Assembly: GCA_003212315.1 (NCBI GenBank)
Contig: QCQB01000003.1
Span: 62,001-126,000, forward strand
Source of the DNA: SAR116 cluster bacterium AG-447-C21
GTDB taxonomy: Bacteria; Pseudomonadota; Alphaproteobacteria; Thalassobaculales; Thalassobaculaceae
DNA: 64,000 bases
Reading direction: 5' to 3'
Shown piece by piece: positions 35,331 to 43,666 of this stretch. The translations under genes were made by a program, and so were the position numbers. The notes below the pieces were generated by a model, which was given only the letters and a program-made list of their open reading frames with translations, was not told where the DNA came from and made no database searches. Numbering within the stretch: position 1 is the stretch's first letter; the number at the start of each line of letters is the position of its first letter.

Positions 35331-36430
35331 TAAAACTCATTAATCGACTCTGATACAAATTTTATCTGACCATTGGTCAGGTACTGATGGTGCGGCAGTG
35401 CCAAAACTTCGTCTGCTTGCTTTTCTGCAACAGGAAAATCACCCCGTTTATAATTATACTGTTTTGCCGCTGGTTGAAGATGAAGGGCTTTGGCGTAATA
35501 AACAAGTGTTTGTATTCCACGTCCATCAAGGAATTCTTTCAACTTATCTCGCCTTTTCGCTTGAATTATGAACATCACAAAAGCATTTTGCTCGTGCGGT
35601 TTGCATGTTGGTATAAATACTTCTTTAGCTTGAATTAACTCTCTGTAAAGGTTGACATTATTTCTTCGCTTATCGATTACACCGCAGAGTTTTTCCATTC
35701 GGTAGAGTAAAACTGCGGCATGTAATACATCGAGTCGGGAATTTACCCCATATTCGACACACGTATCTCTGTCTATTAAACCATGGTTCCTATAAACTCT
35801 GACTTTATCGGCTATTTCTTTGTCGTCGGTAATTAGGAAACCTGCATCTCCAACAGCATTCATTGCTTTTAGAGGGTGGCCAGAAAAGGTGCCCACCTTC
35901 CCAAATGTTCCCGCATGTTGTCCGTAATAATAAGCGCCCATACACTGGCATGAGTCCTCTATAACCATAAGGTTATTCTGTTTGGCAATTTTATTAATTT
36001 CGTGCATATCGGAAATTCGGCCTGTCCAATGAACGGGCATAATAGCTTTAGTTCTACTTGTTATTTTTTTATTGATTTTGAGTGGATCAATATTCTGATC
36101 TTTCCCAACGTCAACATATACAGGAGTTGCTCCAACATGTGCTATGGCTGCCGTTGTCGCTATGAAGGATATTGGAGACGTTATAACTTCATCTCCTTTC
36201 CCTATTCCCATTGCGTGCAATCCGATCATTAATGCGTCTGTGCCGGAGTTTAGTCCTATGCAATGTTTACTCTTCGTATATTGAGCTACACGTTCCTCGA
36301 AATCTGCAAGTTCTGGTGTCAGGACGAGGTTTCCACTTTCCAGCACCCTTTCCACGCAGGATAAAAGCTCGTCCTTTTCCTCCTGATAGCGTTCTTTTAG
36401 GTCAATAAGAGGTACCTTGAACTCAGCCAT
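35321..36430 (-). CDS. DegT/DnrJ/EryC1/StrS aminotransferase, second copy
   Basis: PLP-dependent sugar aminotransferase (369 aa) with LNSGTDALMIGL for phosphate binding, VIEDSCQCMGAYY, and the PLP lysine K188 in FSGHPLKAMNAVGDAG. It is a close relative of the gene directly upstream (36423-37583). They share the HPLKxxNxxGDAG pattern and overlap by 8 bases, which suggests tandem duplication and a shared transcript. Likely substrate: a keto-sugar nucleotide. It may form heteromers with its paralogue (speculation). Confidence 0.87.
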   Translation of the reverse strand: MAEFKVPLIDLKERYQEEKDELLSCVERVLESGNLVLTPELADFEERVAQYTKSKHCIGLNSGTDALMIGLHAMGIGKGDEVITSPISFIATTAAIAHVGATPVYVDVGKDQNIDPLKINKKITSRTKAIMPVHWTGRISDMHEINKIAKQNNLMVIEDSCQCMGAYYYGQHAGTFGKVGTFSGHPLKAMNAVGDAGFLITDDKEIADKVRVYRNHGLIDRDTCVEYGVNSRLDVLHAAVLLYRMEKLCGVIDKRRNNVNLYRELIQAKEVFIPTCKPHEQNAFVMFIIQAKRRDKLKEFLDGRGIQTLVYYAKALHLQPAAKQYNYKRGDFPVAEKQADEVLALPHHQYLTNGQIKFVSESINEFYQL

Positions 36431-37583
36431 AATTATTATCTCTATAAAAAGACCTAACTGTTTCGATCACATAATTTTGCTCTACGTCGCTAATGTGTTG
36501 ATCCACTGGGAAGCTTATACACTCGTTGGCATGTCTGTCGGTTACAGGGAAATCACCTTTTTTGTACTCTAAATGTGCAAGCGCGGGCTGCTGATACAGA
36601 GGAATAGGGTAATGTATTTTGGCCTCTATTCCCTTTTTTAAGCAATAATCAAGTAATCCATCTCTGTTTTGGGCGAATACCATATAAAGTAGAAAAACAT
36701 TTTTAGTGTTTGGTTGTCGGGGTGGTAACTGTACTTCAGGGATATTTGAAAAGCCATCATCGTAAATTTTTGCTTTTTGGGCGCGGACACTGACTATGGA
36801 CTCCACTTGTCTAACCATCCATTTTCCAACAATAGCTTGAACCGAATCTAATCGGGAATTGTATCCAAAAACCTGCATTTCATCACGGTTCTTCAGTCCA
36901 TGGTTCCGGAGAAGCCTAGCCTGCGTATTCATTTCATCATCATTTGTCACAATGATACCTGCATCCCCCCATACATTGATTATTTTTAGAGGATGCATGG
37001 AAAACCCAGTGGCTACGCCCCAAGAACTTACCTGTTTCCCATCTCGTTCACCAAGCAAACTTTGACAACCATCTTCGATCACCGGTATTTGATGACAATC
37101 TGCTATCTCCATAATCTTTGGCATATCCGCTACGTCGCCAGTTAGATGAATGGGCATAATTGCCTTAGTTTTTTTTGTTATTTTTTCTTCTAGTTGTTGT
37201 ACGTCCAGACAAAATGTATCGTCACAGTCAATAAAACTTGGCGTTGCACCGACCTCTGAAATTGCTCCAACCGAAGCGTAAAATGTGTTAGCTGCTGTTA
37301 AGACTTCATCACCTGGACCGACTCCTAAAGCCTTAAGGGGTATTTTTAACGAATCAGTACCAGATCCAACTCCAATAGCATACTTGGCACCAACGGCCTC
37401 TGCAAATAACAATTCAAATTCTTCGACAGGCTTTCCAAGGGTATAATCACCACTTTTTACCAATTCTCTCAATTCTTCAAATATCGAATCTACTTCTGCA
37501 AACTGCTGCTTTAGCGGAGAGAACCTAACTTTTATGACAGGTTTTTTAGGGTTTTTTTCTTCTGCTGCGTTAATGTGAGTCAT
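36423..37583 (-). CDS. DegT/DnrJ/EryC1/StrS aminotransferase, third copy
   Basis: 386 aa from the ATG at 37583. The ORF track extends to a TTG at 37625, overlapping the PAP2 gene. Key segments are VGSGTDSLKIPL, VIEDGCQSLLGE and the PLP-lysine region FSMHPLKIINVWGDAG. A Lys-rich segment precedes the conserved VRFSPLKQQF. Compared with its paralogue downstream it has the same order of motifs and similar spacing, with differences around the active site (WGDAG versus VGDAG). Gap to the PAP2 stop is 13 bases. Confidence 0.86.
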   Translation of the reverse strand: MTHINAAEEKNPKKPVIKVRFSPLKQQFAEVDSIFEELRELVKSGDYTLGKPVEEFELLFAEAVGAKYAIGVGSGTDSLKIPLKALGVGPGDEVLTAANTFYASVGAISEVGATPSFIDCDDTFCLDVQQLEEKITKKTKAIMPIHLTGDVADMPKIMEIADCHQIPVIEDGCQSLLGERDGKQVSSWGVATGFSMHPLKIINVWGDAGIIVTNDDEMNTQARLLRNHGLKNRDEMQVFGYNSRLDSVQAIVGKWMVRQVESIVSVRAQKAKIYDDGFSNIPEVQLPPRQPNTKNVFLLYMVFAQNRDGLLDYCLKKGIEAKIHYPIPLYQQPALAHLEYKKGDFPVTDRHANECISFPVDQHISDVEQNYVIETVRSFYRDNNYG

Positions 37584-37596
37584 CGAGGCCCAACGT

Positions 37597-38280
37597 TCAG
37601 TTTCTTGATGATGGTTTTTCAACAATGATTATATAACAAAAAAGTGCAGTAATGACAGATAACAATCCTGCTAAAATAGTGTCGCTAAGGAAGTGAGCCC
37701 CTGTTCCTAATCGATAAAAAGCGATACTCGTTCCAAATATCATAGAAATGATTATTCCAATTTTTCTCTGCATACCAGATAACAGGAGTGGAAAGGCGAT
37801 GGTCGCAAATGCAAACGCAACATCACCAGAAACAAAAGAACAATTTTGGGCGCATTGGTCGCTTGGAAAGTAGGCAGGAGAAAAAATTTTGTCGCCACCG
37901 AATTCGATTATATTCTTTGGCCGTGCTCGGCCAATAAATTCCTTTAGAAGACCGTTTACAATTAATCCTGGACCTAATGAAAAAGTTAAAGCAATAAAAA
38001 TTACATTCCTTATTGACCAGCCTATGTATTGGCCGTTCGAAAGAATGCTCAGGGCAGTAAGGGCTGCTAGTATCATGACTAAGTATTTTATCGATGGCCT
38101 CACCCAAGCATCCATAAAACTATGAATTAGGGAATTACGCAGTAGAAAACTATTCTCGCCTTCAAAAAATAATGATGCAAACAGTAAATCTATTTCTGGT
38201 AATGTAATAAATAGAATTGAACAACCGATCGTTATGATAAGTGCCAATTTCAAACTGAAATGATGGGATGAATATAGCAA
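37597..38280 (-). CDS. PAP2-family membrane phosphatase (lipid A/undecaprenyl-type)
   Basis: A 227 aa protein with about five to six membrane segments. PAP2 motif 1 is KEFIGRARP, motif 2 is SFVSGDVA and motif 3 is RLGTGAHFLSD. In motif 2 the usual PSGH histidine is replaced by aspartate. Motifs 1 and 3 are intact. Related proteins dephosphorylate lipid A or polyprenyl pyrophosphates in the periplasm. The start is TTG with AAGGAC upstream. It follows the GT39-like gene by 7 bases. Confidence 0.82.
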   Translation of the reverse strand: MLYSSHHFSLKLALIITIGCSILFITLPEIDLLFASLFFEGENSFLLRNSLIHSFMDAWVRPSIKYLVMILAALTALSILSNGQYIGWSIRNVIFIALTFSLGPGLIVNGLLKEFIGRARPKNIIEFGGDKIFSPAYFPSDQCAQNCSFVSGDVAFAFATIAFPLLLSGMQRKIGIIISMIFGTSIAFYRLGTGAHFLSDTILAGLLSVITALFCYIIIVEKPSSRN

Positions 38281-38287
38281 AATGTTA

Positions 38288-39769
38288 TCAGTCCTTGCGA
38301 TAGTTTCTTAATTCAAATAAATGCAGCGTCCGATATGTATTTTTACCTATATCCACCTGCAAGGGTTCTAATCTTTTAACAAAAGCGAAATTAGTTAAAA
38401 TAGGATGAGGTGTTTCCCATTTGGAGGCTAAAATCACCTTGTCTTTTTCCTGGGGCAGATATTTGGCGGTTAGTTCATAATGATGGTCTGGTTGACCATC
38501 ATAGTCCCAAATTTGAATCGGATATGACTGCGCTCTAAGACCATAAAGCAGGGATGCTGTTGTCTTTCTATCTTCAGTTAGAAGGATATGTTGAGGGTAA
38601 TTGGCCATAGTATCAGAGAGGCTTTGGGATAGTTCGGACCAGCCTCGTAATTTCCTTAAAGGATCACTTTTTAAAGGAGGATAATAACCAGGGATACTTA
38701 AAAAATAAAAAATGATTATGGCCATGGTTAGCGCATGGAGACTGAATGAAACCTTAAGTATCCATCTGTGGTAATTAGCCGAGAGCCAGCCACTTACTAA
38801 GATTGTTGCCCCAATATAAGCGGGGGCAGCCCAATTAGCATTCGCCCGTGATATGAAAGACTGTACTGTCACTATAATAAGAATGGGCAGTATAAAGCAT
38901 AAAAGCCAAGCGTCTCTTTTTTCAATCTGGCCCCGTAAAAATAAAATAACTAAAAATATCAATGCCAAAAATAGCATAGGGCCGAAAACTCCAAATTGCT
39001 CTCCTAGGAAGCTAACCAAATTCTGGACATTAAAGAGTTGCGCTTTCAGATTAACGTTATCTCCAACATGTGTAACGGTGACCCACTGACGATCGATATT
39101 CCAAATGATATTGGGGGTAAGGATTAGGCCTGCTATTGCGATTGAAACTAGACCGTTCCAAGATTTCAAAAACCATCTGTAATCTTTGAAAAAGATACAT
39201 GAGATAAAGGCGCATATAAGGAAATATGCCATTGCATATTTACTAAGTAATCCAAGACCTAAAGTAGCGCCAAGTAATAACGAACAACTAAGGGATCTCT
39301 TCTGAATATTTCTGACCAAGAGATATAAAGAGATCGACCAGAAAAAAAGTAGTGGGACGTCGGTTGAAATAATGCAGCTGGAAAAAGATACCGCCGGTAG
39401 TGTTAAGAATGTGATGCCAGCCCATAAGGCCGCGTTTTTACCATATAGTTTATCTGCGGTTAAGGCGCAAAAAAAACTGGTGCCCGCATGCAATAGAGGA
39501 GAACTTATACGGGTGGCCCATTCGGCATCACCCAAGACCCACGTAGTGGAATGAATAATCCACGCGATCATTGGCGGCTTTGTATAGTATCCCCAATCCA
39601 GTGCCTGGCTCCAGGTCCAGTACTGAGCCTCATCACCGTGAAAATTTAATTCAGACGATAGAAGGGCAATTACGCGAACAGACGTTACAACCAAAATGAT
39701 ACTGATGAGTTTAGTCAGATAAGAATTATCAGCAAGACTATCACCAACGGTTGAAATTGGGGTCTTCAA
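38288..39769 (-). CDS. GT39-family (ArnT/PMT-like) glycosyltransferase
   Basis: Integral membrane glycosyltransferase, 493 aa, with about ten to twelve hydrophobic segments. The first loop has FHGDEAQYWTW, the acidic catalytic motif of the ArnT/PMT (GT-C) superfamily, followed by YYTKPPMIAW. A periplasmic C-terminal part follows residue 370. Such enzymes transfer a sugar from a polyprenyl-phosphate carrier to lipid A or protein. The start is TTG; no ATG fits. Together with PAP2 and YbhN-type genes it points to outer-membrane lipid or LPS decoration. Confidence 0.85.
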   Translation of the reverse strand: MKTPISTVGDSLADNSYLTKLISIILVVTSVRVIALLSSELNFHGDEAQYWTWSQALDWGYYTKPPMIAWIIHSTTWVLGDAEWATRISSPLLHAGTSFFCALTADKLYGKNAALWAGITFLTLPAVSFSSCIISTDVPLLFFWSISLYLLVRNIQKRSLSCSLLLGATLGLGLLSKYAMAYFLICAFISCIFFKDYRWFLKSWNGLVSIAIAGLILTPNIIWNIDRQWVTVTHVGDNVNLKAQLFNVQNLVSFLGEQFGVFGPMLFLALIFLVILFLRGQIEKRDAWLLCFILPILIIVTVQSFISRANANWAAPAYIGATILVSGWLSANYHRWILKVSFSLHALTMAIIIFYFLSIPGYYPPLKSDPLRKLRGWSELSQSLSDTMANYPQHILLTEDRKTTASLLYGLRAQSYPIQIWDYDGQPDHHYELTAKYLPQEKDKVILASKWETPHPILTNFAFVKRLEPLQVDIGKNTYRTLHLFELRNYRKD

Positions 39770-39860
39770 TGGATGAGGCCAACGTTCAAAAGCGTATTCC
39801 TTTTTACTGAATCGTCAAGGGATGATATATATATGGTTTTCCAACAGGTCCAGCTGGAGA

Positions 39861-40742
39861 TTATTTTTTCCTATTTTCTACTGCTTTTATGATAGTTGGC
39901 CAATACTCATCCCCATTACCCAAATCAATTGCTTTTTCTAACATTTTACCAGCCAGTTCAGCTCCAGGGACCACGACTCCACCTTCTTCCGCAAGTTGTA
40001 GCGCATATGAAAGGTCTTTTAGCGCATACCGGGCTGGAAATTGTTTGAGTGGAAATTTTCCGGGCACCATAGATTTCATGCCGTGATTCATTCCTACAAA
40101 AGATGCTCCAGAGCTTTTATTTATTATATCGAGCAAGTGGCCGCCATCCATCCCTGCTTCTCTTCCTATCGTTATAGCTTCGGCCAATGCCAGGCCGTTC
40201 TGGAAGACAACCATGTTATTTAAAATTTTAGCAATTTGGCCACACCCAACTGGACCGCAGTGCGTTATATCTGGTCCCATACAGAGCAAAACGTCTTTAT
40301 AACGCTCCAGAATGTCGTGATTGCCACCCACCATTATAGATAGATTCCCATCGATAGCTGCTTGTTGAGTTCTAGCGACGGGAGCATCAAGAAATTGTAT
40401 GCTCATCTGATCAAATTTCTGCGCTATTTCCCGAGTTAATTTCACAGGAGTGGTCGACATATCAATTATTGTTAACCCGCTGAGTTTTGGCGATAAAAGT
40501 GTGTCATTCGCTATGGCTTCTACTTCTGGACCGCCCGGTAAGGAGAGTATTAATACGTCTGATTTGATAGCCGCATCCATCGCACTTTCGGCAATTGTTA
40601 CACCGTGATTTGAAAGCCGGTTTAATGGTGCAGGAGATAAGTCGAAGGCTATAACCGGGTGATCACCATTTTTAACGATATTTCGGCACATGTGTTCACC
40701 CATCGCGCCTGTTCCTATAAACCCAACTGTGATACTCACCAT
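39861..40742 (-). CDS. NAD(P)-dependent beta-hydroxyacid dehydrogenase (3-hydroxyisobutyrate dehydrogenase family)
   Basis: 293 aa. Rossmann motif GFIGTGAMGEHMC at the N-terminus, ILSLPGGPEVE, substrate loop DAPVARTQQAA (where many relatives have DAPVSGG), and the catalytic lysine in GCGQIAKILNN. The ORF track starts at a TTG five codons earlier; the ATG at 40742 has GAGGAG at good spacing. The substrate is unknown (3-hydroxyisobutyrate, tartronate semialdehyde or similar). It diverges from the lactonase-like gene, which could supply a hydroxyacid. Confidence 0.86.
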   Translation of the reverse strand: MVSITVGFIGTGAMGEHMCRNIVKNGDHPVIAFDLSPAPLNRLSNHGVTIAESAMDAAIKSDVLILSLPGGPEVEAIANDTLLSPKLSGLTIIDMSTTPVKLTREIAQKFDQMSIQFLDAPVARTQQAAIDGNLSIMVGGNHDILERYKDVLLCMGPDITHCGPVGCGQIAKILNNMVVFQNGLALAEAITIGREAGMDGGHLLDIINKSSGASFVGMNHGMKSMVPGKFPLKQFPARYALKDLSYALQLAEEGGVVVPGAELAGKMLEKAIDLGNGDEYWPTIIKAVENRKK

Positions 40743-40850
40743 AGATTTTCTCCTCAACAGCAGCTGTCACTTGTACTGAATTGAAACTAGTGTCTAAGTT
40801 TATATTAAATTAAGCTAGTCGGTTAGGATTTGTTTGAAAAGGATGATCAG

Positions 40851-41666
40851 ATGAGCAAATTAGAGGATAGAGAAGTTTTCGAAATCTATGCGGTGAAATA
40901 TGCTCATAACGCCAACAGAACCCGTAATGGAAATATGTTGTATATGGATGAGCATGACGTTCCTATGCCTCTTGATTATTTTGTTTGGGTTATAAAGAAC
41001 GATATGAGGACCTATCTGGTAGACACTGGTTTTGGTGCCGTAGCTTCAAAGAAACGGTCGACCCCGCTGCTTCGTACGCCTGCGGAGGGACTTGCTTTAA
41101 TGGATGTAGATGCGGCTAAAGTCGATAACGTTATCATTAGTCATATGCACTATGACCATGCAGGCGGAATATCTGATTTTCCAAACGCCAAATTTATTCT
41201 TCAAGACACGGAAATGTCATATGCGACGGGAAGATGTATGTGTTTCCAAGCGGTTCAGAGACCTTTTGAGGTTGATGATGTATGCGAGATGGTTAGAAAA
41301 ATATATGGAAACCAGGTTCATTTTGTGGATGGTGATGAGGAGTTAGTCCCGGGGTTATCAGTCCATAAAATTGGAGGTCATTCTGCAGGCTTGATGTGTG
41401 TTCGGGTTTGGACACAACGAGGATGGGTCGTGGTAGCTTCAGATTGTGCTCACTTCTATGAAAATATAAGAGAGAGAAATCCTTTCGTTATTGTTTATAA
41501 TCTTGGCGACATGATGAATGGTTACACTACCATGGAAATGCTTGCTGATTCCCCTGACCATATTATTCCAGGACACGATCCTCTGGTAATGGAATATTAT
41601 CCTGCTGCGTCAAAGGAATTGGAGGGGATCGTTGCGCGTTTGGACCTTGCTCCAAAGGAAATTTAA
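40851..41666 (+). CDS. N-acyl homoserine lactonase-like metallo-beta-lactamase
   Basis: 271 aa, MBL fold. The zinc motif is SHMHYDHAGG (HxHxDH), with later ligands in GGHSAG, ASDCAHFYEN and IIPGHDPLV. The arrangement fits the AHL-lactonase family, although many members act on other lactones. The ORF track uses a TTG seven codons upstream; the ATG at 40851 has AAAGGAT before it. It diverges from a hydroxyacid dehydrogenase. I cannot tell a quorum-quenching role from plain lactone hydrolysis. Confidence 0.84.
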   Translation: MSKLEDREVFEIYAVKYAHNANRTRNGNMLYMDEHDVPMPLDYFVWVIKNDMRTYLVDTGFGAVASKKRSTPLLRTPAEGLALMDVDAAKVDNVIISHMHYDHAGGISDFPNAKFILQDTEMSYATGRCMCFQAVQRPFEVDDVCEMVRKIYGNQVHFVDGDEELVPGLSVHKIGGHSAGLMCVRVWTQRGWVVVASDCAHFYENIRERNPFVIVYNLGDMMNGYTTMEMLADSPDHIIPGHDPLVMEYYPAASKELEGIVARLDLAPKEI

Positions 41667-41735
41667 GTTAAGAAATTTGATCCTTAATTCACCCCATTTA
41701 GTTTTCGCATTGTTCTAAAGAAAGCAGTTGCAGAC

Positions 41736-41764
41736 TTGATTATCTTAAAAGATGTCGTTATAAC
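41736..41764 (+). promoter_or_regulatory. rpmI: Sigma-70 promoter of the rpmI-rplT-pheST operon
   Basis: TTGATT (41736-41741), 17-base spacer, TATAAC (41759-41764). It is well placed before a leader of about 110 bases, and I see no competing promoter in the 184 bases after the lactonase-like gene. Confidence 0.6.
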
Positions 41765-41774
41765 ACCGCAACAA

Positions 41775-41859
41775 CTCTCGGGTTAGAGAGATCGCCACGC
41801 TAAGGCGTAAGGGCATGCCTAGCTGGTCTTTGATAACCAAGTGATTAATCGCACTGGTT
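41775..41859 (+). promoter_or_regulatory. rpmI: Structured 5' leader of rpmI
   Basis: Three hairpins can be drawn: CTCTC/GAGAG (41775-41790), CGCC/GGCG (41793-41807), and AACC(A)AGTG/CACTGGTT (41835-41859, one bulged A, 8-base loop). The last sits just upstream of the GGAG ribosome-binding site at 41873. Ribosomal protein L20 represses rpmI-rplT by binding leader RNA in other bacteria; this region could play the same role. Confidence 0.45.
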
Positions 41860-41882
41860 GAACTCTTATTTTGGAGATGGAA

Positions 41883-42080
41883 ATGCCCAAACTGAAGTCG
41901 AAAAGCGGCGCTAAAAAGCGTTTCCGCGCAACGGGGACTGGTAAGATCCTCCATAATCAAGCATATAAGCGGCATGGAATGAGCAAGCGGCCAAGAGACA
42001 TGTTGCGCAATAGTCGTGGCACAACAACCCTTTGTGCTTCGGACGCTAAAATCGTCCGAAAATTTTTACCGTATTTGTAG
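41883..42080 (+). CDS. rpmI: 50S ribosomal protein L35
   Basis: 65 aa, highly basic. It begins [14 protein letters not shown], the universal L35 start, and has [14 protein letters not shown] and a C-terminal RKFLPYL. The ORF track adds four codons (MEME) upstream. The ATG at 41883 has TTGGAG at correct spacing. rplT follows 12 bases later. There is no infC before it, which is usual for many alphaproteobacteria. Confidence 0.97.
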   Translation: MPKLKSKSGAKKRFRATGTGKILHNQAYKRHGMSKRPRDMLRNSRGTTTLCASDAKIVRKFLPYL

Positions 42081-42092
42081 GGGAGGCTTGAT

Positions 42093-42449
42093 ATGGCTCG
42101 TGTTAAACGCGGAACTACGGCGCATGCCCGCCACAAAAAAGTTACAGATAAAGCCAAAGGTTACTACGGACGCAGGAAAAATGTTTTCCGCGTTGCCGTT
42201 CAGGCGGTAGAGAAGGCTGGCCAATATGCTTACCGTGATAGAAAGGTTCGTAAAAGAACATTCAGAGGCCTATGGATTCAGCGCATTAATGCAGGTGTGC
42301 GTGAACATGGATTGACCTACTCTCAGTTTATGAATGGATTGAAAAAAGCAGGTATTGAACTCGATAGGAAAGTTCTATCGGATTTGGCTATAAGTGAACC
42401 AGCTTCTTTCAAAGGATTGGTTGAAAAGGCCCAGGCGGCGTTAGCTTAA
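42093..42449 (+). CDS. rplT: 50S ribosomal protein L20
   Basis: 118 aa, normal length. It binds 23S rRNA early in 50S assembly and in many bacteria represses its own operon. Conserved segments are [44 protein letters not shown] (in parts) and [25 protein letters not shown] precedes the ATG. It is followed by a terminator-like hairpin before pheS. Confidence 0.98.
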   Translation: MARVKRGTTAHARHKKVTDKAKGYYGRRKNVFRVAVQAVEKAGQYAYRDRKVRKRTFRGLWIQRINAGVREHGLTYSQFMNGLKKAGIELDRKVLSDLAISEPASFKGLVEKAQAALA

Positions 42450-42506
42450 ACATTCCATAATCCGTACAGGTGGCAAATATGTTGGCTGTCCAGAACAATT
42501 AGAGAG

Positions 42507-42537
42507 AAGGGATCTGCCGTCGCGGGTCCCTTTATTT
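42507..42537 (+). terminator. Terminator or attenuator hairpin between rplT and pheS
   Basis: AAGGGATC pairs with GGTCCCTT (8 bp with one G-T) around a 10-base loop and runs into TTTATTTA. It may end part of the rpmI-rplT transcripts and lower pheST expression. No Phe-rich leader peptide is seen upstream, so classical pheST attenuation is unlikely. Confidence 0.5.
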
Positions 42538-42589
42538 ACTTCGTGACGTTAAAGATGAAACTATTGTCTATGAACAGGTGGTTGGTGAG

Positions 42590-43666
42590 ATGAAAGAGTG
42601 GGAAGATCAAAAAACGAAGTTGGTAGAGTCTATTCACTCGGCTTCCACGCTTGATGAATTGGAAGGTATTCGGATAACGGCCCTTGGAAAGAAAGGGACT
42701 ATTACAGGACTAATGAAAAGTCTTGGATCTCTTGACCCGGAAAAGCGAAAAGAAGCGGGGCAACTGCTTAATGCAATAAAAGAAGAGGTTGCTAGCGCCA
42801 TAGATGCCCGAAAAGTAACAATGGAAGACGCGGCACTAGATGCCCAACTGCACAGAGACCGAGTGGATGTTACACTTCCTGTTCGTCCTGAAAGCAACGG
42901 CAGTATTCATCCAATAACTCAAACAATTGACGAGCTAACGGCAATATTTTGTGAAATGGGTTTTACTGTCGCTGATGGTCCACACATTGAATCCGATTAT
43001 TATAATTTTTCTGCCTTGAATATTCCACCGGAACATCCTGCACGTCAGGAACAAGACACTTTTTATCTTCCCCCCGATGAAACAGGCACGCCTCGTGTGT
43101 TGAGGACGCATACATCCCCGGTTCAAATTAGGACCATGGAAAAAACAACTCCGCCGATCAAAATTATAGTGCCAGGTCGAACATTCAGGTCCGACCATGA
43201 TGCTACTCATTCTCCTATGTTTCATCAGGTTGAAGGATTAGTAATCGATAAAACTTCCCATATGGGACACCTAAAAGGTTGTCTTATAGACTTTTGCAGA
43301 GCGTTTTTCGGCGTCGATGACTTACCCGTTAGATTCAGGCCAAGCTATTTTCCATTCACAGAACCTTCAGCTGAAGTTGATATTGGCTGCACCCGTGCCG
43401 GAGGGGAATTTCGGATAGGAAAGGGTGATGATTGGTTGGAAATTTTAGGATCAGGAATGGTTCACCCAAGAGTTCTCTCGGGTTGTGGAATTAATCCAGA
43501 CGAGTACCAAGGTTTTGCTTTTGGTATGGGAATTGAGCGCATAGCCATGCTTAAATACGGTATACCTGATCTACGGCCTTTTTATGATACCGACATTCGG
43601 TGGCTCAAACATTATGGTTTTGTTCCACTAGATCTGCCTACTATTGCAGGAGGGATAAATCGATGA
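42590..43666 (+). CDS. pheS: Phenylalanine--tRNA ligase alpha subunit
   Basis: 358 aa catalytic subunit of the (alpha-beta)2 enzyme. It has an N-terminal coiled coil (about 1-90) and class II motifs: motif 2 in [11 protein letters not shown] to [20 protein letters not shown], and motif 3 in [14 protein letters not shown]. The ORF track starts at a GTG four codons earlier. The ATG at 42590 is preferred by family alignment. Its stop overlaps the pheT start (ATGA). Confidence 0.96.
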   Translation: MKEWEDQKTKLVESIHSASTLDELEGIRITALGKKGTITGLMKSLGSLDPEKRKEAGQLLNAIKEEVASAIDARKVTMEDAALDAQLHRDRVDVTLPVRPESNGSIHPITQTIDELTAIFCEMGFTVADGPHIESDYYNFSALNIPPEHPARQEQDTFYLPPDETGTPRVLRTHTSPVQIRTMEKTTPPIKIIVPGRTFRSDHDATHSPMFHQVEGLVIDKTSHMGHLKGCLIDFCRAFFGVDDLPVRFRPSYFPFTEPSAEVDIGCTRAGGEFRIGKGDDWLEILGSGMVHPRVLSGCGINPDEYQGFAFGMGIERIAMLKYGIPDLRPFYDTDIRWLKHYGFVPLDLPTIAGGINR

